A DNA stretch of 64,000 nt from Rhodococcus erythropolis NBRC 15567 (GCF_001552595.1 NZ_BCRM01000001.1:62001-126000); one strand, 5' to 3'. Counted from the first letter of the stretch, positions 33,151 through 43,309 are shown. Program-made: numbers and translations. Notes: generated from the sequence alone by a model not told the origin.

Positions 33151-33740
33151 TCGAGTGCTCCGGCGTGCGCCGCAGCGAGCGCGCCGGCAGCAGCGCGATC
33201 GGCAACCGACTGGTCGACAGGTAGATCGGCGACCAACAGGCGATAGTAGATGGGCGCGGCGACGGCCGCCAGAAGATCAGCAGCTGAGACCTTCTCGGAG
33301 ATTTCCCCGCGTTCGACTGCTCGGCGGACCACGATGTCGGCCAGTTCGTAACGTGCGGAATAGAACTCGCGCTTGAGTCTCGCCACTTCTGGCGTACGAA
33401 CCGCGTCCGAGAACAGTGCAGCCACCAACGCGCCGCCCGGCTCGCTTGTCACCAGTGCGACTATCGATCTGGCCATCTCGCGCAGGTCGGATTCGATGGA
33501 ACCGGTATCCGGGATGGGGACGGTGGTTGCCGATACCTCGACGGCCGCGTCGGCCACCAGTTGGGACAGCGTGCTCCATCGCCGGTAGATCGTGGTCTTG
33601 TGGACTCCGGAACGGGCGGCTATGTCCTCGATGGTGATCGCTGCAAATCCGCGTTCGGACAGTTCGGCCGCGGTGGCCGCCAGGACGGCCTCGCGCACCC
33701 TGGCGCTACGCCCTCCGGGCCGTTGTGGTGTCGAGGTCAT
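33138..33740 (-). CDS. TetR-family regulator
   Basis: A 200-residue TetR regulator. The HTH is at about 12-60 (VREAVLAATAAELSERG, then SGVHKTTIYRRWSTLSQLV), and the C-terminal domain resembles the TetR_C_11/16-type. It diverges from the alpha/beta hydrolase gene at 33847. The 106-base gap holds two identical-type dyads, so it most likely represses the hydrolase and itself. Its 3' end overlaps the iminopeptidase gene. Confidence 0.88.
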   Translation of the reverse strand: MTSTPQRPGGRSARVREAVLAATAAELSERGFAAITIEDIAARSGVHKTTIYRRWSTLSQLVADAAVEVSATTVPIPDTGSIESDLREMARSIVALVTSEPGGALVAALFSDAVRTPEVARLKREFYSARYELADIVVRRAVERGEISEKVSAADLLAAVAAPIYYRLLVADLPVDQSVADRAAAGALAAAHAGALDQTE

Positions 33741-33754
33741 GGGTCAACCTTATC

Positions 33755-33769
33755 GCAACAAGGTGTTGT
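33755..33769. promoter_or_regulatory. TetR operator site 1
   Basis: GCAAC-AAGGT-GTTGT, followed by GTTAG. It sits 15 bases before the TetR start. Site 2 has the same arms and the same GTTAG tail 48 bases further on. Confidence 0.6.
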
Positions 33770-33802
33770 GTTAGCTGGAGACACGTGGTTCACTGAGCTA
33801 AT

Positions 33803-33817
33803 GCAACTGATCGTTGC
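33803..33817. promoter_or_regulatory. TetR operator site 2
   Basis: GCAAC-TGATC-GTTGC is a perfect 5-bp dyad followed by GTTAG. It lies 30 bases before the hydrolase start and should overlap its promoter. It repeats site 1 in the same orientation. Confidence 0.6.
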
Positions 33818-33846
33818 GTTAGAGATGAATTGAGGGGTGTTTTCCC

Positions 33847-34926
33847 ATGTCATACGAATTTCCTGTCGATCACCGAGGCCTCTTCGAAGAGCGCACAGGA
33901 CAGTTTCTGAGCTTCGGGCTCCCCGTCTCGGATCTCGAGGAACTGCGCGCGTCCATCAACTCGACCTGGGCCGACGCGCCGGGTGGTTGGTCGTACGAGT
34001 GGTCGGCGCTGGCGGCGAAGTACTCCGCGGCCGGCAATCATTCCCTGGCAGCGATGATCTACGGAATCGCCAAGTTCCCGGTGCTGGCCAACGAATCCCG
34101 TCGACGGGCTCTGCGCAATCAGGTGGACGAATACGTCAAGTCAGCACCAGGATTCGGGCTCGAGTTCGAGCGTCGAGTCCTCTCCCTGCCCTACCGAAAC
34201 GGCGAGATCGAGCTACCGGTGCACATCCTCTCGGCGGACGGACGGTACGAAGACGCACCCGTCCTGTTGCTCAGCGGCGGCGTCGACGGCTGGAAGATGG
34301 ACATGCATCCGTTGGCCAGTGCGTTCGCGAAGAACGCCGGGGTGACGGTTATTGCTTTCGATCAGCCGGGAACTGGTGAATCACCCGTCCCTCTCGATGC
34401 TTTCGGCGACGAGGTGATCGACGGGCTCGTATCGACGGCTCGCGCTCTCGGCAACGGGCAGGTGGCGCACCTGGGAGTCTCCTTCGGCGGCAACTTCGCC
34501 GTGCGCTCGGGGTTGATCGGCGCCGTCGATGCGGTGATCAACATCGGCGCCCCGGTCAAGGGTGCGTTCGAGACCGCGAATGCCGAGCGCCTGGTCTACG
34601 GCATGGGCGACATCGTCGGAAACGCACTGGGTTTCGATGCCCCGGCAACCAAAGAGGCGCTGGTACAGGGTCTCCGTGCGTTCGATCGCAGTGTCTTGAT
34701 GACCGCCGACGACGGCCGGACCCCGATGCTTGTGGTCAACGGGGCCGACGACGTTCACATCCCGCTCTCGGACACAACACTCTTCGAAGAGCGCCCGAAC
34801 ACGCAGGTACACGTCATCCCGGATGCGGGGCACTGTGCAGTGACCAAGCTGCCCGAGTTGACGCCGATGATGATCGACTGGCTACGAGATGCCCTGTCAG
34901 GAACCGCTCCACGAACCGGTAGATGA
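33847..34926 (+). CDS. FrsA-like alpha/beta hydrolase
   Basis: A 359-residue alpha/beta hydrolase. The nucleophile elbow is HLGVSFGGNFA, preceded by FDQPGTGES. The acid is in NGADDVHIP and the histidine in PDAGHC. The helical N-terminal part of about 130 residues resembles FrsA / DUF1100-type and pseudooxynicotine-hydrolase-like C-C or ester hydrolases. GAGGGG lies about ten bases before the ATG. The divergent TetR gene with paired operators suggests induction by its substrate, which cannot be named. It overlaps the convergent phosphodiesterase gene by 30 bases. Confidence 0.8.
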   Translation: MSYEFPVDHRGLFEERTGQFLSFGLPVSDLEELRASINSTWADAPGGWSYEWSALAAKYSAAGNHSLAAMIYGIAKFPVLANESRRRALRNQVDEYVKSAPGFGLEFERRVLSLPYRNGEIELPVHILSADGRYEDAPVLLLSGGVDGWKMDMHPLASAFAKNAGVTVIAFDQPGTGESPVPLDAFGDEVIDGLVSTARALGNGQVAHLGVSFGGNFAVRSGLIGAVDAVINIGAPVKGAFETANAERLVYGMGDIVGNALGFDAPATKEALVQGLRAFDRSVLMTADDGRTPMLVVNGADDVHIPLSDTTLFEERPNTQVHVIPDAGHCAVTKLPELTPMMIDWLRDALSGTAPRTGR

Positions 34927-36018
34927 TCCGCCGCCGAAGCTGGCAAAACGATACGTCGCAAGAACGGCCTTGTGATCGGTCGGCCACGGCGTCGGTGAAG
35001 CGATGAAGTTGTCCTGGGAGTTCTCCTCCACTCTTTTGTTGTGCACGATCGTCTTTCGGGGTCCGATGATTCCTACAGATCCCAACTTCAGTTCGGAAGC
35101 GCGGTCGGCGAAGATGTAGTCGATCCGATCGCGTTCGTCTGCCTCGGGTGCCCAGGTGAGCTGTGAGGTGTCGACGTCGGGATTGTCGGACGGCCAGGTG
35201 AAGCCCGGGTGTGTAGCCGGGTTCGGGTACTTGCTGCGGTATGCATCGACAAATCCGGCTTGGTCGAGCAGACGAGTGGATTCCCACGGAATGACGACAC
35301 CGTTGTGGTCGAACAGATTTCGCGTGCCGTCGGTCCAGTCCAGGGCCGACGGTTCGTTGAAATCGCCGCCTAGGATGACGGACCTGCCCTTCGTCCGTTC
35401 TGCGGCCGCATCGTCGATGAACGTCGAAATTGCCAGGGGTCGTCCCGAATTGACGTTCACACGCTGAACCGTCTCGGGGTCCGTGACCGGACCGGACGGC
35501 ATCTTGTTCCAGCCGAACTCGGAGAACTCTCCAGGCGTGGGAACACCCGCGCCGTATCCGCGCGGTAGATAGGTTGCGTAGGACGTGTAGGCCAGATGTG
35601 CCGAGTAAGCAGCGATTTGTTTGCCGTCGACCGTCACGACTGCCTTGATCATCGAGTTCAGGTCGGCTGTTTCCTCGATCGGAAACTTGGAGAGAATCCC
35701 CACGTCGGAGGACGCTGCTCCGTAGAAGGTGGTTCCTGATTTGGTCAGCATGTCGGCCAATACAGTTGTCGCAGTGCCGGCTTCCGACAGGAGAACTATC
35801 GACGCCTGGGTCGAGATGATCATGTCGGCGATCAGCTGCAGGCCACCGTTGATCTTGGTTCCGCCGTGCCAGGTATTGAGGGAGAGCACTTTGACCTCCT
35901 GCGCGGGGTTCGCCCCCGCGACGGAGGTATTGGCACCCAAGGTAAATGCGCTTGCGGTGACTGTCCCTGCGGCTACCGCCATCGCCTTGACCATCTGGCG
36001 GCGCGTCAATCCATTCAT
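34897..36018 (-). CDS. Tat-exported endonuclease/exonuclease/phosphatase-family protein
   Basis: A 373-residue EEP-fold enzyme. It has a Tat signal (TRRQMVK at 5-11, hydrophobic stretch, VAGA). Active-site motifs in order are SLNTWHGG, a LLSEAG glutamate, GGDFNEPS, RIDYIFA and PTDHKAV. The fold cleaves phosphodiesters in nucleic acids, sphingomyelin or inositol phosphates. Export after folding suggests metal loading in the cytoplasm. The longer frame to 36291 crosses the MFS promoter and was rejected. The substrate is unknown. Confidence 0.85.
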   Translation of the reverse strand: MNGLTRRQMVKAMAVAAGTVTASAFTLGANTSVAGANPAQEVKVLSLNTWHGGTKINGGLQLIADMIISTQASIVLLSEAGTATTVLADMLTKSGTTFYGAASSDVGILSKFPIEETADLNSMIKAVVTVDGKQIAAYSAHLAYTSYATYLPRGYGAGVPTPGEFSEFGWNKMPSGPVTDPETVQRVNVNSGRPLAISTFIDDAAAERTKGRSVILGGDFNEPSALDWTDGTRNLFDHNGVVIPWESTRLLDQAGFVDAYRSKYPNPATHPGFTWPSDNPDVDTSQLTWAPEADERDRIDYIFADRASELKLGSVGIIGPRKTIVHNKRVEENSQDNFIASPTPWPTDHKAVLATYRFASFGGGSSTGSWSGS

Positions 36019-36150
36019 CAGATCCCGGCTCTCGTTGTCGTGTGCTCGAACCCCCGGAAGATGATTACCATCGCTACCTAAACGGACAGTTAACCAATTG
36101 CAAAATGGCAGATTTCCACAGAACGCCGCGCGGGCAATAGTCTTCTGGTC

Positions 36151-37443
36151 GTGGTACTCAGTGAGCGTTTCCCCGGTAACAAGACCTTCGCGAAGGTTCG
36201 TGTCCTGCCGCCGGTGGTGAAGTTGCTCCTTCTTTCGATGGTGCTGTTCAACATCGGGTTCTATCTGGTTGTCCCCTTTCTCGCGGTGCACCTTTCGGAG
36301 GACCTCGGATTCGCGGCCTGGATTGTCGGCCTGGTCCTCGGACTCCGGATGTTCAGTCAGCAGGGCATGTTCTTCATCGGTGGAAGCCTCGCCGACAGGT
36401 TCGGCAAGCGTCCGATCATCCTGCTGGGCATCGCAGTTCGCGTGGTCGGCTTCCTGATGCTCGGATTGGCCGAGAGTATGGCGGCGGTGATCGTCGGTGT
36501 GCTTCTGGTCGGGTTCGCCGCGGCTCTGTTCGCGCCCGCAGTGGAGTCGGCCAACGCCGAATACGGACGCGAACTCGAAACCTCAGGAGTCATGCGTCGT
36601 ACGGATCTGTTTGCAGTGGAACAGATGTGCAGCCGCCTGGGAACCGTGATCGGTCCGGCGTTGGGTGCTGCTCTGTTGATGTTTCCGTTCTCGTGGACGG
36701 CGTCGAGCGCGGCGTTGCTGTTCGCGATCATGTGGGTCGGGTTCTTCATCTGGTTCCCGCGGCCGGGCGATGCCCACGACGGCCCGGTGTCGACCTATAC
36801 GCTGCGCGACGTCTGGCGAAGCGTCCTGACCAACAACAACTTTCTGCTCTTCGCGACGCTCTGCAGTTTTCAGCTGGTTGCGTACAGCCAGCTGTACCTG
36901 ATGCTTCCGGAACAGCTCGAGCGCGGAATCGGTTCGCAGTCGGCGCTGGGATGGTTCTACGTGGGCGCAGCGGTGTTGGTGATCGTCGGACAGGGGCCGA
37001 CGGTCGCGGTTGCCCACCGCATCGGGCATCGACGCGCGATCACCTTCGGGCTTGTGCTCATTTCGGTGTCGTTCCTGGTTCCGCTGGTCACCGGCGTCGA
37101 ATCCGCAGCTTCGGCGTCGACGCAGATAGTCGGTCTGGCGGTGTGGATCGGGCTGCTGCACCTGGGACAGATGTTGATGGTGCCGCCGATGCGAGACACC
37201 ATTGCCATCCTCGGTCGTGAAAGCAACCTCGGAGCGCACTTCGGCATGCTCAACACGATCGGCGGTCTGCTCGCGCTCCTGGGAACCGTGGGAGTCGGAT
37301 TCGTGTACGACCTAGTCGACAACGGCCACGCAGCGCCGGCGTCACCATGGGTGATCGTTTCGGTCTGCGTGGCCGTGTCGGCTGTGGTGTTGTGGGTGTG
37401 GTCCGGTCGAACGAAGGTTATCGACCCGCGATCGTCTGATTGA
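36151..37443 (+). CDS. MFS transporter
   Basis: A 430-residue major facilitator with 11-12 membrane segments. The loop 2-3 signature GGSLADRFGKRP is near 85, and a positively charged repeat (AHRIGHRRAI) occupies the equivalent loop of the second half. No SD is visible before the GTG at 36151, so the message may be leaderless. It converges with a siderophore-binding lipoprotein gene, overlapping by 26 bases. Siderophore export would fit, but drug export is equally possible from sequence. Confidence 0.85.
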   Translation: MVLSERFPGNKTFAKVRVLPPVVKLLLLSMVLFNIGFYLVVPFLAVHLSEDLGFAAWIVGLVLGLRMFSQQGMFFIGGSLADRFGKRPIILLGIAVRVVGFLMLGLAESMAAVIVGVLLVGFAAALFAPAVESANAEYGRELETSGVMRRTDLFAVEQMCSRLGTVIGPALGAALLMFPFSWTASSAALLFAIMWVGFFIWFPRPGDAHDGPVSTYTLRDVWRSVLTNNNFLLFATLCSFQLVAYSQLYLMLPEQLERGIGSQSALGWFYVGAAVLVIVGQGPTVAVAHRIGHRRAITFGLVLISVSFLVPLVTGVESAASASTQIVGLAVWIGLLHLGQMLMVPPMRDTIAILGRESNLGAHFGMLNTIGGLLALLGTVGVGFVYDLVDNGHAAPASPWVIVSVCVAVSAVVLWVWSGRTKVIDPRSSD

Positions 37444-38440
37444 TCTTTGCTACAAAATCTTCCAGCACAAACGGAATGGTGAGCGGGTTCGGCATGGACA
37501 CCGCGTCACTGACGATGGGGTCCAAGCTGATCAGGCCGCCGGTCTTGACCACGTTCAAATTGGTGAACGCCGGCTGCGTCTCCATCTCGGGGCGAGCCTT
37601 TTCGTAGTTGTCGAAGAGCAGGTAGTCGCACTCGAGGAGGTCGTAGTTCTCGGCGGAGATCTCGTAGTTCAGCTTGCCCGCGAACCGATCCTTCAATGCG
37701 GCAGGAGCCGTGAATCCCAATTGCGTGAGCAACTGAGCGCGCGCTGCCTCAGGGCTGAACGCCCGCAGATTTCCGTCGCTCCAGCGAATGACGAGAGCTG
37801 CTGTCTTGCCTTCGAACTGGGGGTTCTCCGCGCGGGTGCGAACAATGAGGTCTTCGACTTCCTGGACCTCCTGCTTTGCCTGCGCGGGAACGCCTACAGC
37901 CGTACCGATGCGGGTCGTGACTTCCTGCCAGGGCAGAACCCAATCCGTCTGATCGGCGGCGTGAAGCACAGTCGGCGCGATGGCGCTGAGCTGCTTGTAC
38001 AGATCCTCGTCGATCGCGTTGTTGACGGCGATGATCAGGTCAGGCGCTGCTGCCACGATCGTTTCGATGTCGAAATCGGTGGTGGCGTTGGCCAGTGGTG
38101 TCGGCTCGGCGCCCTGGACTGCCGAGTCGGCCCAGACTCCGATTCCGTCGTCGGTCGATCCCTTCCACACCGGGACCAGGACGGGCGTCAGCCCGAGGGA
38201 AAGTAGTACGTCTGCGTCGCCGATGCCGACCGCTGCGATGCGGCTGGGTGCCTGCCCGATGGTGGTGGAGCCGAACTTGTGGTCGATCGTCACCGGGAAG
38301 GCGTTGGCCTCGGCGTGAGCACCTTCGGTGCCGGGAGTGGATTCGTCCTTCGCGCTGTCGCCGCAGGCAGCAAGGGCAAAACCTGCTGCTGTTGCGAAGG
38401 TGACGGACAGCATGGCACGGCGGCTCAACATTGGGTTCAC
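37418..38440 (-). CDS. Iron-siderophore ABC substrate-binding lipoprotein
   Basis: A 340-residue binding protein of the FecB/FhuD type. The N-terminus has SRRAMLS and the lipobox LAAC with Cys26. The mature part shows PSRIAAVGIGDADVLLSLG and the second-lobe ECDYLLFDNYE. The GTG at 38440 has CGAGG five bases upstream. An ATG at 38458 lies inside a palindrome and has no SD, so it is the second choice. No permease gene is adjacent, so it must work with a transporter encoded elsewhere. It is the second protein of this kind in the window. Confidence 0.87.
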   Translation of the reverse strand: MNPMLSRRAMLSVTFATAAGFALAACGDSAKDESTPGTEGAHAEANAFPVTIDHKFGSTTIGQAPSRIAAVGIGDADVLLSLGLTPVLVPVWKGSTDDGIGVWADSAVQGAEPTPLANATTDFDIETIVAAAPDLIIAVNNAIDEDLYKQLSAIAPTVLHAADQTDWVLPWQEVTTRIGTAVGVPAQAKQEVQEVEDLIVRTRAENPQFEGKTAALVIRWSDGNLRAFSPEAARAQLLTQLGFTAPAALKDRFAGKLNYEISAENYDLLECDYLLFDNYEKARPEMETQPAFTNLNVVKTGGLISLDPIVSDAVSMPNPLTIPFVLEDFVAKINQTIAGR

Positions 38441-38456
38441 AGCAACCTCGGGTTTC

Positions 38457-38478
38457 ATGGTTATGGGACCCTAACCAT
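38457..38478. promoter_or_regulatory. Palindrome / iron-box-like site before the siderophore-binding gene
   Basis: Arms ATGGTTA and TAACCAT are perfect and 8 bases apart. Read on the minus strand, positions 38479-38461 match 13 of 19 bases of the IdeR consensus. It covers the upstream ATG at 38458 and ends 17 bases before the GTG at 38440. Confidence 0.5.
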
Positions 38479-38519
38479 AGTGGAGCGGCAGTGTCGGCAG
38501 TGTTTGTTAGTCTCCGCCC

Positions 38520-39347
38520 ATGACGGCGGTTCTCGACTACACATCAGCAGGACCGTTCACCCGCATCGACGGAGTGGACCCGCTCGCCCTCGAGTCACTC
38601 CCCACCGACCCCGTGCAAATATGCCGGGTAGTGCCGTACCTGGTGGTCCAACCCACCGATGCACGGTCGCTGAATCTGCCTGCCGACCGATTCGACGAAA
38701 ACCAGATCCGGCCGGCAAGCGTTCTGCTCCAACGCTTGCTTGCGCTCGATCCGGCACCGGTGACCTCCGCCCGAGAACCCGACAAGCGGCTCGTCGGAAC
38801 CTGTCGGCACTTTGCTGTTTTGAGTTGTGCGTTTCTGCGCCACCGCGGAATTGCCGCTCGCGTCCGCTGTGGTTTTGCCACCTACTTTCAACCGGGACAG
38901 GGCGTGGACCACTGGATCACCGAGTACTGGGACGACGCCGGCAAGCGGTGGATCCGCATCGACTCGGAGATCCTCGGACAGAACGTCCTTCCTCACGCCC
39001 ATAACCTGCAGCCGGGAGAATTCCTCAGTGGTGGTGAGGCGTGGCTGGCGTATCGACGCGGCGAGATCGACGGGTCCCAGTTCGGGGTGTACGGCACCCA
39101 GAACTGGGGGCCTGCCGAGATCCGAGGCAACGCAGTGAAGGATCTTGCCGCGATGAACAAGGTCGAAACCCTGCCGTGGGACGAGTGGGGTCGTATGACT
39201 GACGCCTACGACGGAAAGACCGGCGCCGACTACGACCTACTGCTCGACGATATCGCCGAGGTGTGCGCCGGCGACGATCCAGTTGCCGTGCGAGGGCTGT
39301 ACGAGCACGAGGATTTGTGCGTGCCGGACAACCTGATTCGTTTCTGA
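38520..39347 (+). CDS. Transglutaminase-like cysteine hydrolase
   Basis: A 275-residue soluble protein with a transglutaminase/protease-like triad: Cys95 in LVGTCRHFA, His131 in DHWITEYW and Asp148 in RIDSE. Family members hydrolyse amides or crosslink peptides; no signal peptide is present, so it acts inside the cell. It is followed 12 bases later by a ComB-like phosphatase on the same strand, with which it is probably cotranscribed. The substrate is unknown. Confidence 0.8.
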   Translation: MTAVLDYTSAGPFTRIDGVDPLALESLPTDPVQICRVVPYLVVQPTDARSLNLPADRFDENQIRPASVLLQRLLALDPAPVTSAREPDKRLVGTCRHFAVLSCAFLRHRGIAARVRCGFATYFQPGQGVDHWITEYWDDAGKRWIRIDSEILGQNVLPHAHNLQPGEFLSGGEAWLAYRRGEIDGSQFGVYGTQNWGPAEIRGNAVKDLAAMNKVETLPWDEWGRMTDAYDGKTGADYDLLLDDIAEVCAGDDPVAVRGLYEHEDLCVPDNLIRF

Positions 39348-39359
39348 GATGCTGGTGCG

Positions 39360-40154
39360 ATGAATCCGGAGCATCGCCAACTCGAGTACGGACTTCGATT
39401 CGACTGGGGCCTGCGCGGCGCCGAAGCAATTGCTGTCGGCGTCGATGTGGCAGTGGTGGTAGATGTCCTCTCGTTCACGACGACGCTGAGCGTCGCCGCC
39501 GACGCGGGAATCGACGTACTTCCCTTTTCCTGGAACGACGAGAGGGCGGTCGGTTACGCGCGTGATGCCGATGCGGTTCTTGCAGTACGACGAAGTGTGG
39601 CCAGGGAGGGACAGATCAGTCTGTCTCCCAGGACGATTCGCGAGGCCGAGGTGCCGAGTCGGCTGGTACTGCCGTCGCCGAACGGGTCGACCATCGCGTT
39701 TGCGTTGGCGTCCCAGGTTGCGGTGTGTGTCGGCGCTTCATTGAGGAACGCTTCCGCCGTCGCTGATTGGATTGTGCACGAACATGGTCCGGGATCGCGG
39801 GTTGCGATAGTCGCATCCGGGGAGAAGTGGCCCGGTGGAGAGTTGCGTCCGGCAGTGGAGGATCTGTGGGGCGCCGGCGGGGTTGTCACGGCGTTGACCG
39901 CGGCTGGTTGGGAAGGTTCCCTGTCACCCGAGGCGCAGATGGCGGCGGATGCCTGGACAGCGGTGTCGGATTCGTACGAGGACCGCCTGCGGGACTGTGC
40001 CTCAGGACGCGAGTTGATCGTCATGGGGTTTCCACACGACGTCGCCATCGCCTCGGAACTCGACGACAGCGACACCGTACCTGTTCTCGAAGATCGTGTG
40101 TTTCGAGGTCAGCGCACCGGGCGTCGATTGAACAAACTCCGCGCCCAGAGGTAG
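39360..40154 (+). CDS. 2-phosphosulfolactate phosphatase family protein (ComB-like)
   Basis: A 264-residue protein with the ComB pattern: VVVDVLSFTTTL near 32-43, SPNGSTIAFA, a GEKWPGGELRPAVEDLWGAG stretch and a CASGRELI segment. ComB removes phosphate from 2-phosphosulfolactate in methanogen coenzyme M synthesis. In actinobacteria the pathway is absent, so the real substrate is likely a different phosphoester. It follows the transglutaminase-like gene, and its end overlaps the convergent ABC permease by 46 bases. Confidence 0.8.
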   Translation: MNPEHRQLEYGLRFDWGLRGAEAIAVGVDVAVVVDVLSFTTTLSVAADAGIDVLPFSWNDERAVGYARDADAVLAVRRSVAREGQISLSPRTIREAEVPSRLVLPSPNGSTIAFALASQVAVCVGASLRNASAVADWIVHEHGPGSRVAIVASGEKWPGGELRPAVEDLWGAGGVVTALTAAGWEGSLSPEAQMAADAWTAVSDSYEDRLRDCASGRELIVMGFPHDVAIASELDDSDTVPVLEDRVFRGQRTGRRLNKLRAQR

Positions 40155-40896
40155 GAGAGGAAGGTGATTGCGACGCACCATCCGATCGCGAGTATCGCGT
40201 TGTTCCCGATCGCTTCGCCGAGAAGAAGTCCTCGAAGAGTCTCGATGATCGGAGTGAACGGCTGATACTCGGCAAACCATCGCAACACGGTCGGCATCGA
40301 GTCGGTGGGGACAAATCCGCTTCCCAGGAAAGGCAAGAGGATCAACACCATTGGAAGATTACTGGCGGTCTCGACGCTCTTGCTGACGAGGCCGAAGGCA
40401 ACGGACAACCAGATCATCGCGATGGAGACCAGGATGAGGAGAGCAAACGCGGCGACCCACTCCACGAAGCCTGCAGTAGGCCGGAAGCCGACGGCTATCG
40501 CCACGGCGATGACTACAACGAGGCTCACGATCGTCTGAAGGAGACTGCCGAGAACGTGACCGGTCAGGACGGACGTGCGCGTGATCGCCATCGTGCGGAA
40601 TCGTGCAATGATCCCCGCGGTCATATCGGTTGCGACGGAGATGGCAGTACCTTGTGCCGCTGATGCCACAGTCATCAGAATAATCGCCGGTGCAACGTAA
40701 TTGACATACTCGGCTCGGCCGCCACCGCCTGGGCCGAGGCCGTTCCCGAGCGTTCCGCCGAGCACGTAGACGAACAGCAGCAGGAAGACGACTGGCATCC
40801 CGACAAGCATCACCGTCATCGACGGATATCGAAGGATGTGTCGAATGCTGCGACGCAGCATGGTTTTCGAGTCCTGATAGGCAAGCGTCATGGTGG

Positions 40897-40900
<4 letters not shown>
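40109..40900 (-). CDS. ABC-2 type transporter permease (DrrB-like)
   Basis: A 263-residue membrane protein with about six hydrophobic segments and the ABC-2 pattern (MTVMLVGMPVVFLLLFVYV; FRTMAITRTSVLTGH; LPFLGSGFVPTDSMP). It is the permease for the ATPase encoded immediately upstream, whose stop it overlaps as ATGA. DrrAB-type systems export drugs or lipids. It is the last gene of an operon headed by an RHH regulator. Confidence 0.88.
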
Positions 40901-41838
<938 letters not shown>

Positions 41839-41852
41839 CAGCGTTCCTTTCG

Positions 41853-42728
41853 CTAGATCTTCTTGTTGGATTCTTCTCGGGGCTCCGAACGTCGAATGAC
41901 GATGTCGCCGTAGCTGGTTTGTGCCCGGACGTCTACCCGGCGTTCGGTGGAAGCCGGACCGTGCGTGGCATTCATCTGGTTGTCGACGCGGCCGAAGGAC
42001 GTATGAGCGTCGAATCGTGCGGCGGTTCCGGATCGAACGCCGATATGGATTCGCCCGGCGGCCGTCTTGGCGGATACGACTCCACTCTCGATGCTCTCGA
42101 AACGGATGTCGCCGTTGGCGGTTGCGGCGCTCGCGTCGGATTCGGCGTGTTCGACGGCGACGCTTCCGTTGGCGGTCTTCGCCTTCAGCGCGCCGGTGAT
42201 CGTGCCGATGTTGATGTCGCCGTTGGAATTCTTGACCTCCGCGTTGCCGTCGACGCGGCCGATGCGGATGCTTCCGGACCCGGTGCTCGTGTCGATGTCA
42301 CCGGCCACATGCTCGACGATGATCGCTCCGGCGCCGGTGCTGACGTTGAGCGGTCCGGTGGTGTCCAGTGTGCAATCTCCGGCCGAGACCTTCACGCGTG
42401 AGCGTCCGAGAGTGCCTTCGGCGCGAAGGCTGGCAACTGCTGCAGTGCCTTCGAGTTCCGAGCCGGAAGGAAGCTGAACGGCAATGTCGACAGATCCTGT
42501 CTTCCCGAAAATGCCGAGGCCACGTTGTTTCGGAGTCTTGATCTGTAGCCGGCCACCTGCGAATTCGACGCGCGTTTGTTCGGCGACTCGAACGTCTACC
42601 TCGCGAGACGAGTTGCTGGGCAACACTTCCACGACAGTGTCGTTGCGGCTGCTCGCAGCGATCCGGATGTGTCCGACTGCCACGTCGAAGTTCAAGGTGA
42701 TGGGGTCAGGTGTGCTGAATGTAGGCAT
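41853..42728 (-). CDS. DUF4097 beta-repeat protein
   Basis: A 291-residue protein almost entirely made of short beta repeats of the type VxTGxGxIxV / SNGDINIG / TANGSVAVEH / TANGDIRFES, the DUF4097 pattern expected to form a right-handed beta solenoid. No signal peptide or membrane segment is seen. The ATG at 42728 has GGGAG nine bases upstream; the longer frame to 42902 overlaps the RHH gene. It sits between an RHH regulator and a DrrAB-type ABC transporter, a grouping I recall from other actinobacteria. Its function is unknown. Confidence 0.85.
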   Translation of the reverse strand: MPTFSTPDPITLNFDVAVGHIRIAASSRNDTVVEVLPSNSSREVDVRVAEQTRVEFAGGRLQIKTPKQRGLGIFGKTGSVDIAVQLPSGSELEGTAAVASLRAEGTLGRSRVKVSAGDCTLDTTGPLNVSTGAGAIIVEHVAGDIDTSTGSGSIRIGRVDGNAEVKNSNGDINIGTITGALKAKTANGSVAVEHAESDASAATANGDIRFESIESGVVSAKTAAGRIHIGVRSGTAARFDAHTSFGRVDNQMNATHGPASTERRVDVRAQTSYGDIVIRRSEPREESNKKI

Positions 42729-42793
42729 GGTGATACTCCCGATGAGGTTGTCTCGGTTGGTGATAGAGGGTCGAGCGAGAGGTGAAGCCGGTG

Positions 42794-43309
42794 TCAGTGC
42801 ACCCAGCCGCTGAAGCTTTCGGAGCCTTGGGACGTGCGCTGTCTCGGAGTGCTTCTGCTCATGCCGCCTTCCAGCGCAGTTGCAGCCGAGCGAACCAGCC
42901 ACGCGTTCACGGAGATCCCGGCTTCCTTGGCCGCCGCCTCGATCCGGTCTTTGAGGTCTTGCCCCAGCCTCAGGTTGATTCGAGTCATCGAGGCGTCGTC
43001 GGACTCCGTGACGGGGCGCGGAGCCGGAGTCGGTTCCTCTTCGGCGGGGGCCGGAGCCGGTTCGCTGATGGCTGGTGCCACCACGAATTCGGGTTCGCGT
43101 CCCCGTAGGCGCAGGTCCACCGAGCCCGGGGCGAGGTCACGCGTGATCTCGGCGGCTGCCGCAGACAATGCGTCGAGAAGGGTGAGTCGCACTGCTGATT
43201 CCAGCGGTGCGGTCAAACGATCGGCGAGGGCCTTTGCGTCTTCTCCGCCTGCTTCGGCCGCCACCGCGAGTTCGTGGCGAAGGTTGTCTACGTACGGTGT
43301 CAAGTCCAT
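42794..43309 (-). CDS. Ribbon-helix-helix regulator (HicB/Arc type) with long N-terminal region
   Basis: A 171-residue protein. Residues 1-65 are helical, 78-105 are a proline/alanine/acid-rich linker, and 107-150 form an RHH DNA-binding unit (TRINLRLGQDLKDRIEAAAK then GISVNAWLVRSA). It is often named HicB-like antitoxin, but no toxin gene is adjacent. It heads the DUF4097/ABC operon, and a strong palindrome begins at its start codon, so autorepression is likely. The ATG at 43309 was chosen because upstream sequence is the operator. Confidence 0.82.
   Translation of the reverse strand: MDLTPYVDNLRHELAVAAEAGGEDAKALADRLTAPLESAVRLTLLDALSAAAAEITRDLAPGSVDLRLRGREPEFVVAPAISEPAPAPAEEEPTPAPRPVTESDDASMTRINLRLGQDLKDRIEAAAKEAGISVNAWLVRSAATALEGGMSRSTPRQRTSQGSESFSGWVH

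Noticed and set aside
39767-40663. 298-residue plus-strand frame across the ComB-like and ABC permease genes
   Set aside because: It spans two convergent genes in other frames and is rich in charged low-complexity sequence.
42794-43309. HicAB toxin-antitoxin module
   Set aside because: The RHH protein looks antitoxin-like, but no HicA or other toxin gene lies on either side; its neighbours are DUF4097 and ABC genes.
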